Shown here in pieces: positions 10,591 to 20,553 of a stretch of DNA of 64,000 nucleotides. The stretch lies in the NCBI GenBank assembly GCA_905178155.1, contig CAJINV010000009.1, forward strand, positions 2,271,373-2,335,372, given 5' to 3'. The translations under genes and the position numbers were made by a program. Positions within the stretch are counted from its first letter, which is position 1, and each line of letters starts with the position of its first letter. The notes beneath the pieces are model-generated. The model saw only the letters and a list, made by a program, of their open reading frames with translations, was not told the origin of the DNA and searched no databases. Source of the stretch: Amoebophrya sp. A120 (Eukaryota; Sar; Dinophyceae; Syndiniales; Amoebophryaceae).

Positions 10591-11547
10591 GCTCTGCAGA
10601 TGTGTTCAGAAGCACACTTCTAGAAGGCCAGGAGGAAAAAGCTGCTGCGCGAGTTTTCTTTACCTAAGAGCACAGCAGAACTCGCGCTCCTACAGCTTCG
10701 GCTTTCGTGTCTCAAAGAAATGCGCTCCTGGGATTTGCGTACTGCGTCTACATGTGAGGAGTTCTCGGATGTGAGCTCGCATCTGAGGAATTCTCGGACT
10801 TGAGTTCGATGTCAGCAAATCTTAGGAGCACAGTTCTGCAAGCCAGAGCACGAGAGTGCTACTCGAGTTTGTGTTCTGACCTTGAAACACAGAAAATCCC
10901 GCGCAGCATCATCTTACGAGGGGGCTTTGCAGAACTATGATCCCAGGTCTCGACGCGGCGAAAATCCCAGGGGCGCACTTCTTTATCTCCCCGACGTCGG
11001 ATGATTTTGCGCGAGGTCTTCAGACCTACTGCCGGCCAGAGCACAAAGCCGACGTGGGGGCCTTGCCGAAATATGCTCCCAGGATTTCCGGCAAACCTTG
11101 GGAACGCATTTCCGAAAGGCTAGAGTGTGGCAGCTGCTGGGCGACCCCTGACATTGAAGGCGCATTGCTTTCAACGACCTGGCGCTGAACACGAATTGCT
11201 TGCAATATACTAGCACAACAAAGAAAATACTTCCTATGCTAAGGCAATGCAAATACTTAATTCATTTCCAATAGCAGGGCACTTGAAAGCCACGCGCTTT
11301 CAACGAGCAGGAGCGTAAGGCCCACTCCTGGCAGCCCGGCAGGAGAAGCGCGGCAGCCCCCCCGAAGACGGCTGCCCGTTCTCCCCCAAGCTCGCGCGCT
11401 GGCTGCTTCCCAGCCACGCCCTTCATGGCCTTCGGCCATTCCAAGCGACTGCGAAGATGTGCAAGCTAAACCCCCCTCGCGGTTTATTTCCATTTTTTTC
11501 AAACCTAAGTTTTCGGGAACAAGGGTAGGAACTAATTTCTGTAAGCC
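10591..11547. other. intergenic stretch with weak degenerate repeats, no gene supported
   Basis: Loose internal repetition such as GAGGAGTTCTCGGATGTGAG and its variant near 10757-10805, and CCCAGGATTT-like motifs near 11090. Open frames are short and lack motifs. I see no RNA gene. Confidence 0.45.
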
Positions 11548-12402
11548 TTAAATGATCCTTTCCCAGCTCGCGATGAAAAAAGTTTTCTTCTGCTTTTCGG
11601 CGGTTGCTGCCACTGCGCCAGAACTTGTCGTGCTCCCGCTACCACAATCTGGAATGAGGCCTCGCTCCTCTTTCAACCTTCCCCGCAGCGCTTCTTTGTT
11701 CGTGAAAGCAAACCCCCTGTCCGACAGCAGTTTCGGCCACCGTCCCGTCCCGCAAAACACCTCAGCCGCGTTTCCCGTCGTCAGTCGGAGCAGAATACGA
11801 GGAGGAAACCATTTTGGCTTCGCGAAGATATTGTCCGCACTGCCGCTGCTAACTGACAAATTTAAAAAATCCAAATCACTCTCACTGGACACTGTCAGGG
11901 ATTTTGGTCGCTTCGGCAGTGAGTCGAGCAGGCGACTAAGCGGCAGCGTCGGGACGAAAGCGGGCTTGTGTGAATCGAGACCTACACTGCTAGAAGAGGA
12001 GCTTCTCTGCCAAAGCGTTCGCACCCCTGGAATCCCAGGAGCCATCAGCGCGCACACTACGTACCGCTTCATCGGCTGCTTAGAAGTCGTATCTCCAGAA
12101 ACCCCATCCTTCGTGCCCTCCTTTGCAGAGGCTCCGCGATCGTGCAGGTCCCTGCAGCGCGACAACACAGGCTCAGTTATTATCCGTGCGGCCACTGTAG
12201 CTCGTGCTGTGCCAGAAGTTGAAGTGCTGGAAGTCGTCATGGCTTTCTCGTCCAACGAGTCCTCCGCCGGGTCCGTCGCACCCCCCAGCTGGACGTGTAG
12301 TTCTGTTTCCTGAATGTCACGCAAAACCTCTACTGAGGATGGAGGATTCGAAACTGCGTCCAGGGCGACGAGGTCCTTTGCAGCTGAGGGGGCTGCTGAC
12401 AC
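11548..12402 (-). CDS. hypothetical protein with possible DUF1731-like C-terminal segment
   Basis: A 284-codon frame. The N-terminal half is Ser/Thr-rich and low in motifs. About residues 205-250 contain KWFPPRILLRLTTGN, then a GTGRWPKLL turn and DRGFAFTNKEALRGRL. The pattern (Pro-rich start, Gly-Asn/Glu helix, RW/RVLPxxL turn, GFxFxxxxEAL) resembles the short C-terminal domain DUF1731 of SDR39U1-type epimerases, but the NAD-binding domain expected before it is absent. It could be a spliced gene whose other exons I could not find, or a chance resemblance. The last 13 codons coincide with a sequence copied at 9222 and 10339. Confidence 0.4.
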   Translation of the reverse strand: MSAAPSAAKDLVALDAVSNPPSSVEVLRDIQETELHVQLGGATDPAEDSLDEKAMTTSSTSTSGTARATVAARIITEPVLSRCRDLHDRGASAKEGTKDGVSGDTTSKQPMKRYVVCALMAPGIPGVRTLWQRSSSSSSVGLDSHKPAFVPTLPLSRLLDSLPKRPKSLTVSSESDLDFLNLSVSSGSADNIFAKPKWFPPRILLRLTTGNAAEVFCGTGRWPKLLSDRGFAFTNKEALRGRLKEERGLIPDCGSGSTTSSGAVAATAEKQKKTFFIASWERII

Positions 12403-12508
12403 ATCTGGTGAAGTCGCAGAGGTCCTGTTCGTGGAGTGTTTCTTGATTTACACTGAAAGTGAGCGGTAGGAAACAAATCCCGCTGAGATTAGCAAACTTT
12501 TACTGGAT

Positions 12509-15500
12509 CTATTTGCCCAGGCGCGTCGTACTGAAGTGCTGGCACAAACTATATACATTCCAGAGAACGAGAATAGCAGAGTAAAAGCATAAATTTAAGT
12601 ACCCAGGTCGCTTGATAAATTTCCAGTCTGCGTCCCCTTCGGAGAAGCTCCCGGAGATCCCTGTCCCTCCACTTCGTCCCTTGGAGCCGGTAAACAGTCC
12701 CAACAGCTTTCCAAATAACCCTCCCCTGTTTGTCCCAACGCCTCCGGCTCGCAATTCCGTCCGACATTTCTCCAGCTTTTCCAGAAAGACTTTCAGCCCA
12801 GAAGCCGTCGATATATCCCCTACCACCTCGACCGTACCGGTTTCGGACTCGAAGTATTCGTACTCCATCGAGGTCTTACTCTGAACTGCCTCTGCTCTTG
12901 CTGTTGCCGCTGGTAAAGAAGGAGATACCCGAAAGAGCTCCGGGCACTTCTTCAGTTCTGTCTTTGCGCAGCCGGTTGCGCCAGATAGTGTGTAACCTTC
13001 GGACAGCATTAAAGGGATGAAGTCCCTCAGCAAGTCGTTTTTGGCGCCAACATACGTTGCAGCGCCTTGGCAGTACACCTCGGTACGTAAGGAAGGCAGG
13101 CGGGGGCCCAAGAGATGCTGGCTTTCAGGACTCCGAGTCCGACTTTTCCTTGCAGCGGAAGATGTCATGGATTTCACGGTTTCAAAGTCGAACCCCTGCA
13201 TGTCTGTTTTTACCCACTTTACCGCTACCGTCTCCGGGATAGCCGCGAACAAACTTGCAATACCCAGAAGTGGCACGACTGCCAAGCTCCCCCCTTTCAT
13301 CGTTCGTTTATTCCACTCTGCGTTTTTATCCGCTGGCGCCGCCAGACTACTACTCGCGCCGAGATCGTTACGCACCTTGAAGCCCCGGAAACCCCCGCCA
13401 CTACTCGCAAAGCAACCGGGGAGGACGAAGAGACGGTCCAAACACTTCTGCCCGGTTGAAGTTGCGTCCTCTTTCGCACACGGGAACGAGAAAGAAGCTG
13501 ACAATCTCTTCTTGGCGTATGGAATGATCTCGCTGGCGACTGCGACGATTGGCTCCACCGCAATCACGGCCTCGGATCCATCCTTCGCGTCCGGCTGCGG
13601 CGGATCGATATTGCTGCCCACGTTTACTATTACCGATTTAATCTCCGGAGGGAAAACGAGTTTGCCCTCGGCGAGGGATTGTGCGGAGGCTGGGGAGGAG
13701 GCAGAAAACGCCTGTGCAGGATCCAGGTACAGAGCCGAGTCGGCGGCTGGGGCTACTTCACCAGAAATAGACATCGGAAGCGAGACCACGTATCCGGAGA
13801 AAGTGTTGGAAACCAGCCGGAAGACTGGAGCTGCCGCACTCCCAGTTGTAGCTGATGAATCTACTGCGTTACTTCTCGAGGGTGTCGCCGTCGGCGCGCC
13901 GAGTTTATTATTTGGGGCAGCGACAGCATCTGCGGGACAAATCCACTCTCGTCTGTGGTCGATTCGACTCAACGAAGGGAAAGTAGGCGGCAACACATAG
14001 TTCGTTTTTCCGGTGGAAGGCAATGCAGCGTTCCGCACGTAGAGGTCGTCGATACCAAAGAAAACCTGCAAAAATAAAGTAAAAAGCATGCTTGCTTATC
14101 CTATTCCTAATTCCACTTCGCAATACGAGTTACAAAATCAAAAACAGGGTGGAACAAAACCAACTTACTACGAACGAAGTAGTAGTAAAAAAGTGTAAAT
14201 CAGAATCATTACAAACGCTTTCGAGAACCCCCTTTCCAGGAAAAACGCGTCCACTAAATCCCTGTTCTGTTTGTTGGTCTCGATCACCACCGCTTGTACT
14301 TTCAACGCTTCCAGGTCTATACAGCGCAGCACTACGTTCTCGTACGATTCAATATCAATCGACAGCACGTCTATCTGCCGTCCTTCGAGACTCTGCCGCT
14401 TCAGCTCCTCTCGCAGTCCCACGCACCTGCGCTCGGTTTTTGCGGTGAGCGCTGCCGATCCGCTGCTGGAGGAACCACTCTGTTGCACAGTCATCACTAC
14501 ATCGCCCCCACTTGTGGCGACCACCTCATCTTTCGCGGAAACACAATGCGGCACCAATCTGCAGCCTCGCTTCTCCCGAATTCTGCTATGGTACCGCTGT
14601 TGCGGCTCGAAGCAAACCCCCTCCCAACCGAGGCATTTGTCGAAAAATACCGTGTTGGAAATCGTTATGGCGTCGTTCGTCCCGACGTCGACGTACAAGA
14701 ATCCTTTTCCCGTCTTTCCTGCGAAGAAGTTCCGATACAGCATCCAGTCCTGCCAAAACTGGGCGAAACCGCTTTCCGACTTTCCCTCCATTATGTTCAT
14801 GCAAAACTCCTTGTATTCGGGCTTTATTGTTACGGGGAGGAGTTTGGCAGCATTTCCCTTCTCGACCAACCACTTCGAGGGGGAAACCAAAGGCGTGGAG
14901 TAGGAAAACGTCGCGGCAGCCGCTTCGGAAGTCTTAGAAGGCAAAATCTGCGTGTCCTCAGAGAGATAGGGGGCGCCCGCCGCGAAGGCCGTTTTACTTT
15001 TACTTCCATCGATGCTCCACGACGGCGCTTTCAAACTCGTCGCCCCTTTTCGAAATTCCTCTGTGCCAACCAGCCTCTCGAAGTGCGCAATCGTTTCCAG
15101 GTTCTCGTTGTTCGGAATCGGCGCGCAGTACGGATTCTGCAGAGTCACCGATGCTTTCCCGCACAATTTCGGATCGTCTGGTCCCGGTACCGGCATCCGC
15201 CAACCGCGCTTCTTGAACAGCCGGTACGCGAAACCGAGTGTGTACACGTGCACATACCCCATGCGCTCGAACCACAAATCCATACTGCCGCGGTTCTGCT
15301 TGTCGAATCGAATCAGCACGAATTCGATCTTGGTTTTTGATAAATCGAAATTGTGGATAGCGTTTTCGTGGGAGCCGGACAGGTCAAGAAAGAGTAAGTC
15401 GATTTCACTGGCAGATGAAGTAGATGTGGAGATGACTTTGGAAATGCATTCGCTCAACATGTGATTGTTCTCCACTCGGAGCTTGGAGGGTGCGCACTCA

Positions 15501-16141
15501 GGAATGGACGGCGCGGAACAGGACGGGCTGGAGCTTCCATCGCCACCTGAGGTATCGGTATTGCTTGAGCCACTAGCTTCCCTTCGGTTTCCGTGCGTAT
15601 CGATAACTCGGCATGTGTCACTCCACCCGGCGCAGTCACTGAAAAACTGCAGCCTCTTCGTAGCGTTATCCACAATCTGTAGCCCAAAACGTTTTGACGA
15701 GACCGGTGGTCTATCCGAAGATTTCTTGAAGAAATTTTCGTACAGAAAAATATCGATTCCCCATGGGTGCAGACCTGTTCTTTCCGCAGTTGCTTTCTCG
15801 CATACTTCTTTTGGTGTCCCTGTGGGTTCACCTGCGCCTGCTGCTGGAGCAGGTGGAAGGACGAGTTTCGGCTCCTCGAATTCGGACCCGAGGTGCAGGA
15901 CGCCGCGGAGCAAATCATCTACGTCACTGTGGAATGTGGCTTCTTTCAGTGACGTACAGGGACATTTTTGGTTGCCTCTTCTGCTCGCTATGGTGTTTGC
16001 AATCCAACATTCCGTCTTCCGACTTCCACTTGGGTTGCAGGTCTCAAGGCGGAAGACCAAGGCGCGCCAACCGAGGAGAAGAAAGCAAAACACCGGAAGT
16101 GACGACAAGAAAGGGAAGGAAAACGCCTGAGAGACTGCCAT
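12509..16141 (-). CDS. FkbM-family-like methyltransferase with three tandem modules, secretory route
   Basis: Two exons, 16141-14213 and 14065-12509, joined by an in-phase GT-AG intron; 3486 nt, 1161 aa. Residues about 1-30 are a hydrophobic signal or anchor (FPFLSSLPVFCFLLLGW). Module 2 (about 430-640) is a recognisable FkbM SAM-dependent methyltransferase: FAQFWQDWMLYRNFF, YVDVGTNDAITISNTVFFD, GWEGVCFEPQ and VLSIDIESYENVVL. Module 1 (about 120-370) has matching elements but a worn motif (LLFLDLSGSHENAIHNFDL). Module 3 (about 780-960) has VIVNVGSNIDPP and VKTDMQGFDFETVKS. A C-terminal hydrophobic segment (YLNLCFYSAILVLWNVYSLC) may be a second anchor. FkbM enzymes O-methylate sugars or other small hydroxyl groups; the substrate here is unknown. 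Only module 2 looks fully active. Confidence 0.8.
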
Positions 16142-17365
16142 CGTCGCACGACAACGTGGACGTCGAGCAGCAGCTCGTTATTATAGCAGTTCTTCCAGTT
16201 CGGGCATATTTCTGCTTTTCCCAAAAGCAAAGCTGCGGCTGCCTTTGGTTTGTTACAATAAACAGCCTTGCTTTAGCATTGCCATTTGCATTAGCTCCTT
16301 TTCTATATTTTTTTCTAATATTCATAAAACAGAATCTTAACCGCAAAACTACATACATAGATCGCAAGGGCAACATCAGATCGGTGAACTGTGACCGATG
16401 ATCAGAGTTCGCTGCCGTTTTTGTCCCTCCTTGATTATATATGATTCTGGGTCACGTCAGGTTCTGTAGGTGCTTTCAACTACAAGCTGTATTTGGCGGG
16501 TGGTTCTAATCGTTTTCTCCCAAGAACAGCAACGCCGTAACCGTCCATGTCACGTAAGACCCGCACGCACACAGCAACGAGTTGCTTCCTTCAACATCGT
16601 ACAGATGTAAGCTACGAAAGAGCAAACAATTGCGAGAAGAGCGAGACGTTCAAGTTGCAATCGCAAGAAGAACGAGTGGCTGTAATTCTTTTAAGCGCAG
16701 CAGCAAGAGTTTTCTCAGTCCTCGCACGACAGACGCCCACGCCAGTTTCCGACCGGCGGGGAGGGCGTCACAGAGTCCTTGCTCGAGGAGGAAGAGGAGG
16801 ACGCGGCAGCGCCCTCATTTATCATGTTTCCGAGAGACTTTTTCCTTGTAGCCATGGTATAGATGTTCTACTTCCTCGTCTCAGTTCTCTTTTACTTCCG
16901 GCTTACAGTCCGAGCTCGACCACGCTCCTTCGTCCACCTTCCTTTTCCGGCAGCAGGGTAGGAGCCGTGTCCCCGTCGGCGATCTCATGTTCAGCGCCAG
17001 CGACAGTCGACTGTACCCGGAATAAAAAGCCGCAAATTCGTCGCACTGGTTACAGGTAAAAAATACGCACCTCTACTTTACATCTTTATCACTCTCTTCA
17101 GGTTAACAAATTCACACAAGTGTCCGAACCTGCGCAATGCATCATCTCTCGACGCTCGCGTCCGGTATGGAGAGCGAATGTCATCCTCATCCGGTCAGAC
17201 ATAAAGATGTGCCTAAGAGTGTATTTTTTCAGGTTGTAAACTGTGTCAGAAACGCCAGATCCAACCACGCGCCTTGTTGCGCTATCAGCGAGATCCGATT
17301 TCGTTTCTTCTCGTGGTTATTCGCTGGGTCCGTGTGCTTTTTCACCGCTGTCGTTTCGGTGACGT
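16142..17365. other. intergenic stretch, no gene supported
   Basis: An AT-rich block at about 16250-16450 is followed by a more balanced region. A plus-strand frame at 16547-17059 is Arg/Ser-rich without motifs and lies opposite to all other genes. I could not support a gene or RNA here. Confidence 0.4.
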
Positions 17366-17620
17366 TCAGATACTTTTGTCGAGCGGTTTTATGGAGGCGC
17401 CAGGATCGAAATCGGCGTCGAAGATTAGACAGAGCTCGCCAAAGTAACACGACAAAAGCAGTCTTCTCTCCTGCCCAGCCAGCGTCTCAGATTGGAGCTC
17501 GCTGCTGCCGAAATTGGTCAGGCACCACTTGAGGACTGGGCTCCCAGCACTGGCATCCATTATCATTTTACCCACTGCAAACTCTTTCAACTTTGTCAAT
17601 TGCGATCCTGTCTCTTCCAT
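17366..17620 (-). CDS. possible small gene or exon, unrecognised
   Basis: An 84-codon frame with protein-like composition (FAVGKMIMDASAGSPVLKW, then SCYFGELCLIFDADFDPGAS). A plausible donor follows LDK near 17368. An acceptor near 17240 would continue the frame into about 45 more codons (YNLKKYTLRHIFMSDRMRM). I recognise no family. It may be a short gene or part of a longer one whose other exons I cannot see. Confidence 0.25.
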   Translation of the reverse strand: MEETGSQLTKLKEFAVGKMIMDASAGSPVLKWCLTNFGSSELQSETLAGQERRLLLSCYFGELCLIFDADFDPGASIKPLDKSI

Positions 17621-18037
17621 AGGCTTGCTCTTTCACGTATTCGTACGCGGCCGGAGAGTCGCTAAACACAAACCACTTCGGTTATGAGGCGGCCAGCTGC
17701 TAAGTGGGCAATTAGAGTCACTAAATAAGGAGCGCTGGGGCCCATAGGGCGACGAAGTACAGTGAGCACGCGCTCTGATCGGCCGGTGCAAAATCAGCTG
17801 GGGAGGCGGGTAGTTTGTTTCAGTAATTGCTAAAATAAAAGGACAAGAATTAATCGTGGCCATTTCATCATGCAAGGAGCCTTCAGGTCTACAAGAGCCA
17901 GGAGGATCACGACAGGGCCACAGCTGTCAGGGCTGCAGCGCCCGCAAATTGCGACTGTCTGACTGCTGCTTCGTGACACTCCTGCCTTCTTACCCTGCTA
18001 AATGAGACAGAGACTCCAGATTTTACTTAGCACTTCC
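17621..18037. other. intergenic stretch, nothing recognised
   Basis: Short open frames only, with no repeats or RNA-like structure visible. Confidence 0.4.
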
Positions 18038-20206
18038 TCACTTAGCAGGCGCTTGTCCTCCCCATATCGGTTTCTCTGCGGATGGTGCAGTCGGAGAAGA
18101 AGAGCCGGGTTTTGCAGGAGGGATTTCGGCTAGACTCGCCGCGCACCGCTCCGCCTCATCCAGCGGCTTCCGCCACGCGTTCCACTTTCGTTCAAATTCG
18201 TTCGAGTCACCCCCCGCCGCTCGTCCTCGTCCAAACCTCCTCTTCAAACTTTCCTGGAAGTCGTTCAGGCCTAACTTAAAAATGTCCTCCTCCGATTGGT
18301 AAATGCGGTTTTTGCCGAGGTTATTCGACGGCCAAAGTCTCGGATCGAGGTCCCCCCCGATTTTCCGGTCTTCCCCAATTTTCCCGGCAAATTTCTTCGC
18401 CAGAGCCGCGACTTCCTCGGCTGCGATGTGCTGGAACAAATGCAGGTTGGTGCCTAGGCGGAAATGCGAGCAAACCGTCTTACCTGGAGTGCCCCGCTGC
18501 AAGGTGGACGTCGACGACGCCGCAAACCCATACGCCTCGGCGTCTTTGTTCGCTTTCTCAACCAAAAACTCCCTTGGCCGAAAGAGAAAGTCGAATAGGC
18601 ACCGCACCAAGCATGTTCCATAGAGTTGAGAGGCAAGTTTTTCGTTCTCGAACAGGAGTAAGGAATTCGTCTGGATCTCGACCCAAGGGACGGAGGCGCG
18701 TGGATATTCCTTTTCGAAGGCGTCGAAATCGAGAAACTTGCCGATCGAGTCGACGAAGAAGGGACGGGTGGTGCGCGAAGTTGAAAACAGTCTTTCCGCG
18801 TCCACTGTCCAGTCGATGGCAGCCGGATTGAAGAATCGCTTAAACGTGTGCTGCCGGTCCCGAAGGAGAAACACCCGCCGAAGTTTGACAGCGGTGAGAA
18901 AGGCGGCGAGCCAGTATGGAGCAGGAGAGGAGCGCCCTATTGAAGATTATGATTCAAGTTCCCACCTTGAATAAAACATCTTCATCTTCACGACCACTGG
19001 GATTGTCTAATTTCAGTTGCACGCAAGACAAGAAAATGATAATTCCGAAAGCGCAACGTGACCCAGACCCGACCTGCCCTCTGTAGCTCACGATCGTCTT
19101 CAGACAAAAAGTACAGGGCGGGTAGTTCACAAGTTGTTCAATAAGGCATATAATATTCCCGCCCTTAACAGCCCCCTTGCGCGGTCGCCCAAGCCCCCAC
19201 CTCCGTATTCCGGTTCGCGCCAAACCAAGACTGGTGGCGCATCAACTTCTACTGTCTTGTCGTTTCGCGTCTCCCTCTGGCTCGCTCGGAGGTGTCGGAG
19301 TGCTGCTCCGTGCCACTGTGCATACTGGGCCAGAAATCGTCCTTCGTCCCTGCGGAAGAACTCGTCGCAGACACGGCATGTTGAAGATTTGTCCCCAAGG
19401 ACGGCGGAAGCGCTAATTTGCGATTGCCGCGGAAACGCTGCGTGCGTACGAAAAAAGGGGCAAAAGTCTTAGAATTGAACCTCCGTGTTAAGATAGAAGC
19501 AAGTTCGGACAGTTGGAAAGCTAGAGGAAAGCTAGTTCCGTTCGAGATGGAATCGACGTGGAAGCAACATCTAGCAAGGGCTTTCGCTCTTGGGCCATTG
19601 CGCGCAAGAGCTCTGGTTTGCGTCTGCCTCGTGAAAGAAAAGAACTAGCATCAACAGACCTAGCAGAAAGCGGCGGAAGGCTTCCGTCATACCCACCCCA
19701 CCGCATATTCATCAAATATCTTCGTTGATCACGATTTATTGGCTGCAACTGCATTTCAACTGTTTTCTATCCACTCCGTAGCTGTCACTCAACTGCAGTC
19801 TAACGCGGAGGCCCAATGCTTAAAAGTCCACTGCGTTACCGCCTCTACCTGCAGCTGTTGCGCTGGAAGATGATGGTGCTGCTTTTTGTTCATTCTCATG
19901 CAGCCGACAGTTTGGGCTCGCGGCGAGCCGGTCCCGAAACACCTTGCTGGACACGTTCCAGGGAAAAGCAGCCGGGCCGGATTTCTTGAACGACTCCAGT
20001 AACAAGAGAGCTTCAGCGCGACTATCTCCTGCTCCCGCGTTGGCGGTCGAGTGTACCGTCGTCCGATCGAAATCAAAGATAACTGTCCGCACCACGTCCG
20101 CTGCGCCTTTGCGACGTTTTTCTTGCCGCAATCGAGATACATTTTGTACGGTGTGAAAAATCCAAATTAGCCCTAATTCGCAAGCAACCAGGCGAACCGA
20201 CCACAT
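18038..20206 (-). CDS. type II membrane protein with NodZ/fucosyltransferase-like domain
   Basis: At least three exons. Exon 1 is 20206-19849 (MWSVRLVACELGLIWIFHTV, a signal-anchor). Exon 2 starts at 19437 after a CAG acceptor in matching phase. The last exon, up to about 18937, ends at 18038. Exon 2 carries FLAQYAQWHGAALRHLRASQ, then VLVWREPEYGGGGLGDRARG; the GGLGDR segment is like the start of NodZ/O-fucosyltransferase-like GT domains. The last exon continues LAAFLTAVKLRRVFLLRD, FFNPAAIDWTVD and CSHFRLGTN, the last resembling the HxRxGD-type nucleotide-sugar motif. The join between exons 2 and 3 (18938 to about 19160) is unresolved: junction-proximal GT-AG choices either lose the GGLGDR motif or break the frame. 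Role as a Golgi or ER fucosyl-type transferase is inferred. Confidence 0.5.
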
Positions 20207-20553
20207 TTGTTTTGCTGCTTGTGCGAGGAGTTCTTATCTTGTCATCTCCTTGCACGAGGGGGCTGCTCTTCCGGATCGAGATAGATGCGCATCCTGAGCG
20301 ACGCCGCCAAATAACCATAGGCTCAGGCATGCGCATGCTCGTCTACCAAGATGAAGCTAGCAAGAGTCTCTACAGGTCGACGAGAGAGAGATGTAAACAA
20401 AAACGAAGAAATGCGGAGGGAACAACTGGCGCGAGCAAGTGCAAAAGGCTCGCCGTAAATTCTGTCAAATTCACATGCTCAGAGGTGGGCGATGCCTCGC
20501 TCTAGTAAAAAACCAAAACAGCGCTTGTGCTTGCTTCCGTCTTCTTGTTCTAT

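Noticed and set aside
13017-14000. 327-codon plus-strand frame opposite the FkbM-like gene
   Set aside because: It is the antisense of a well-supported coding exon with a typical low-information composition.
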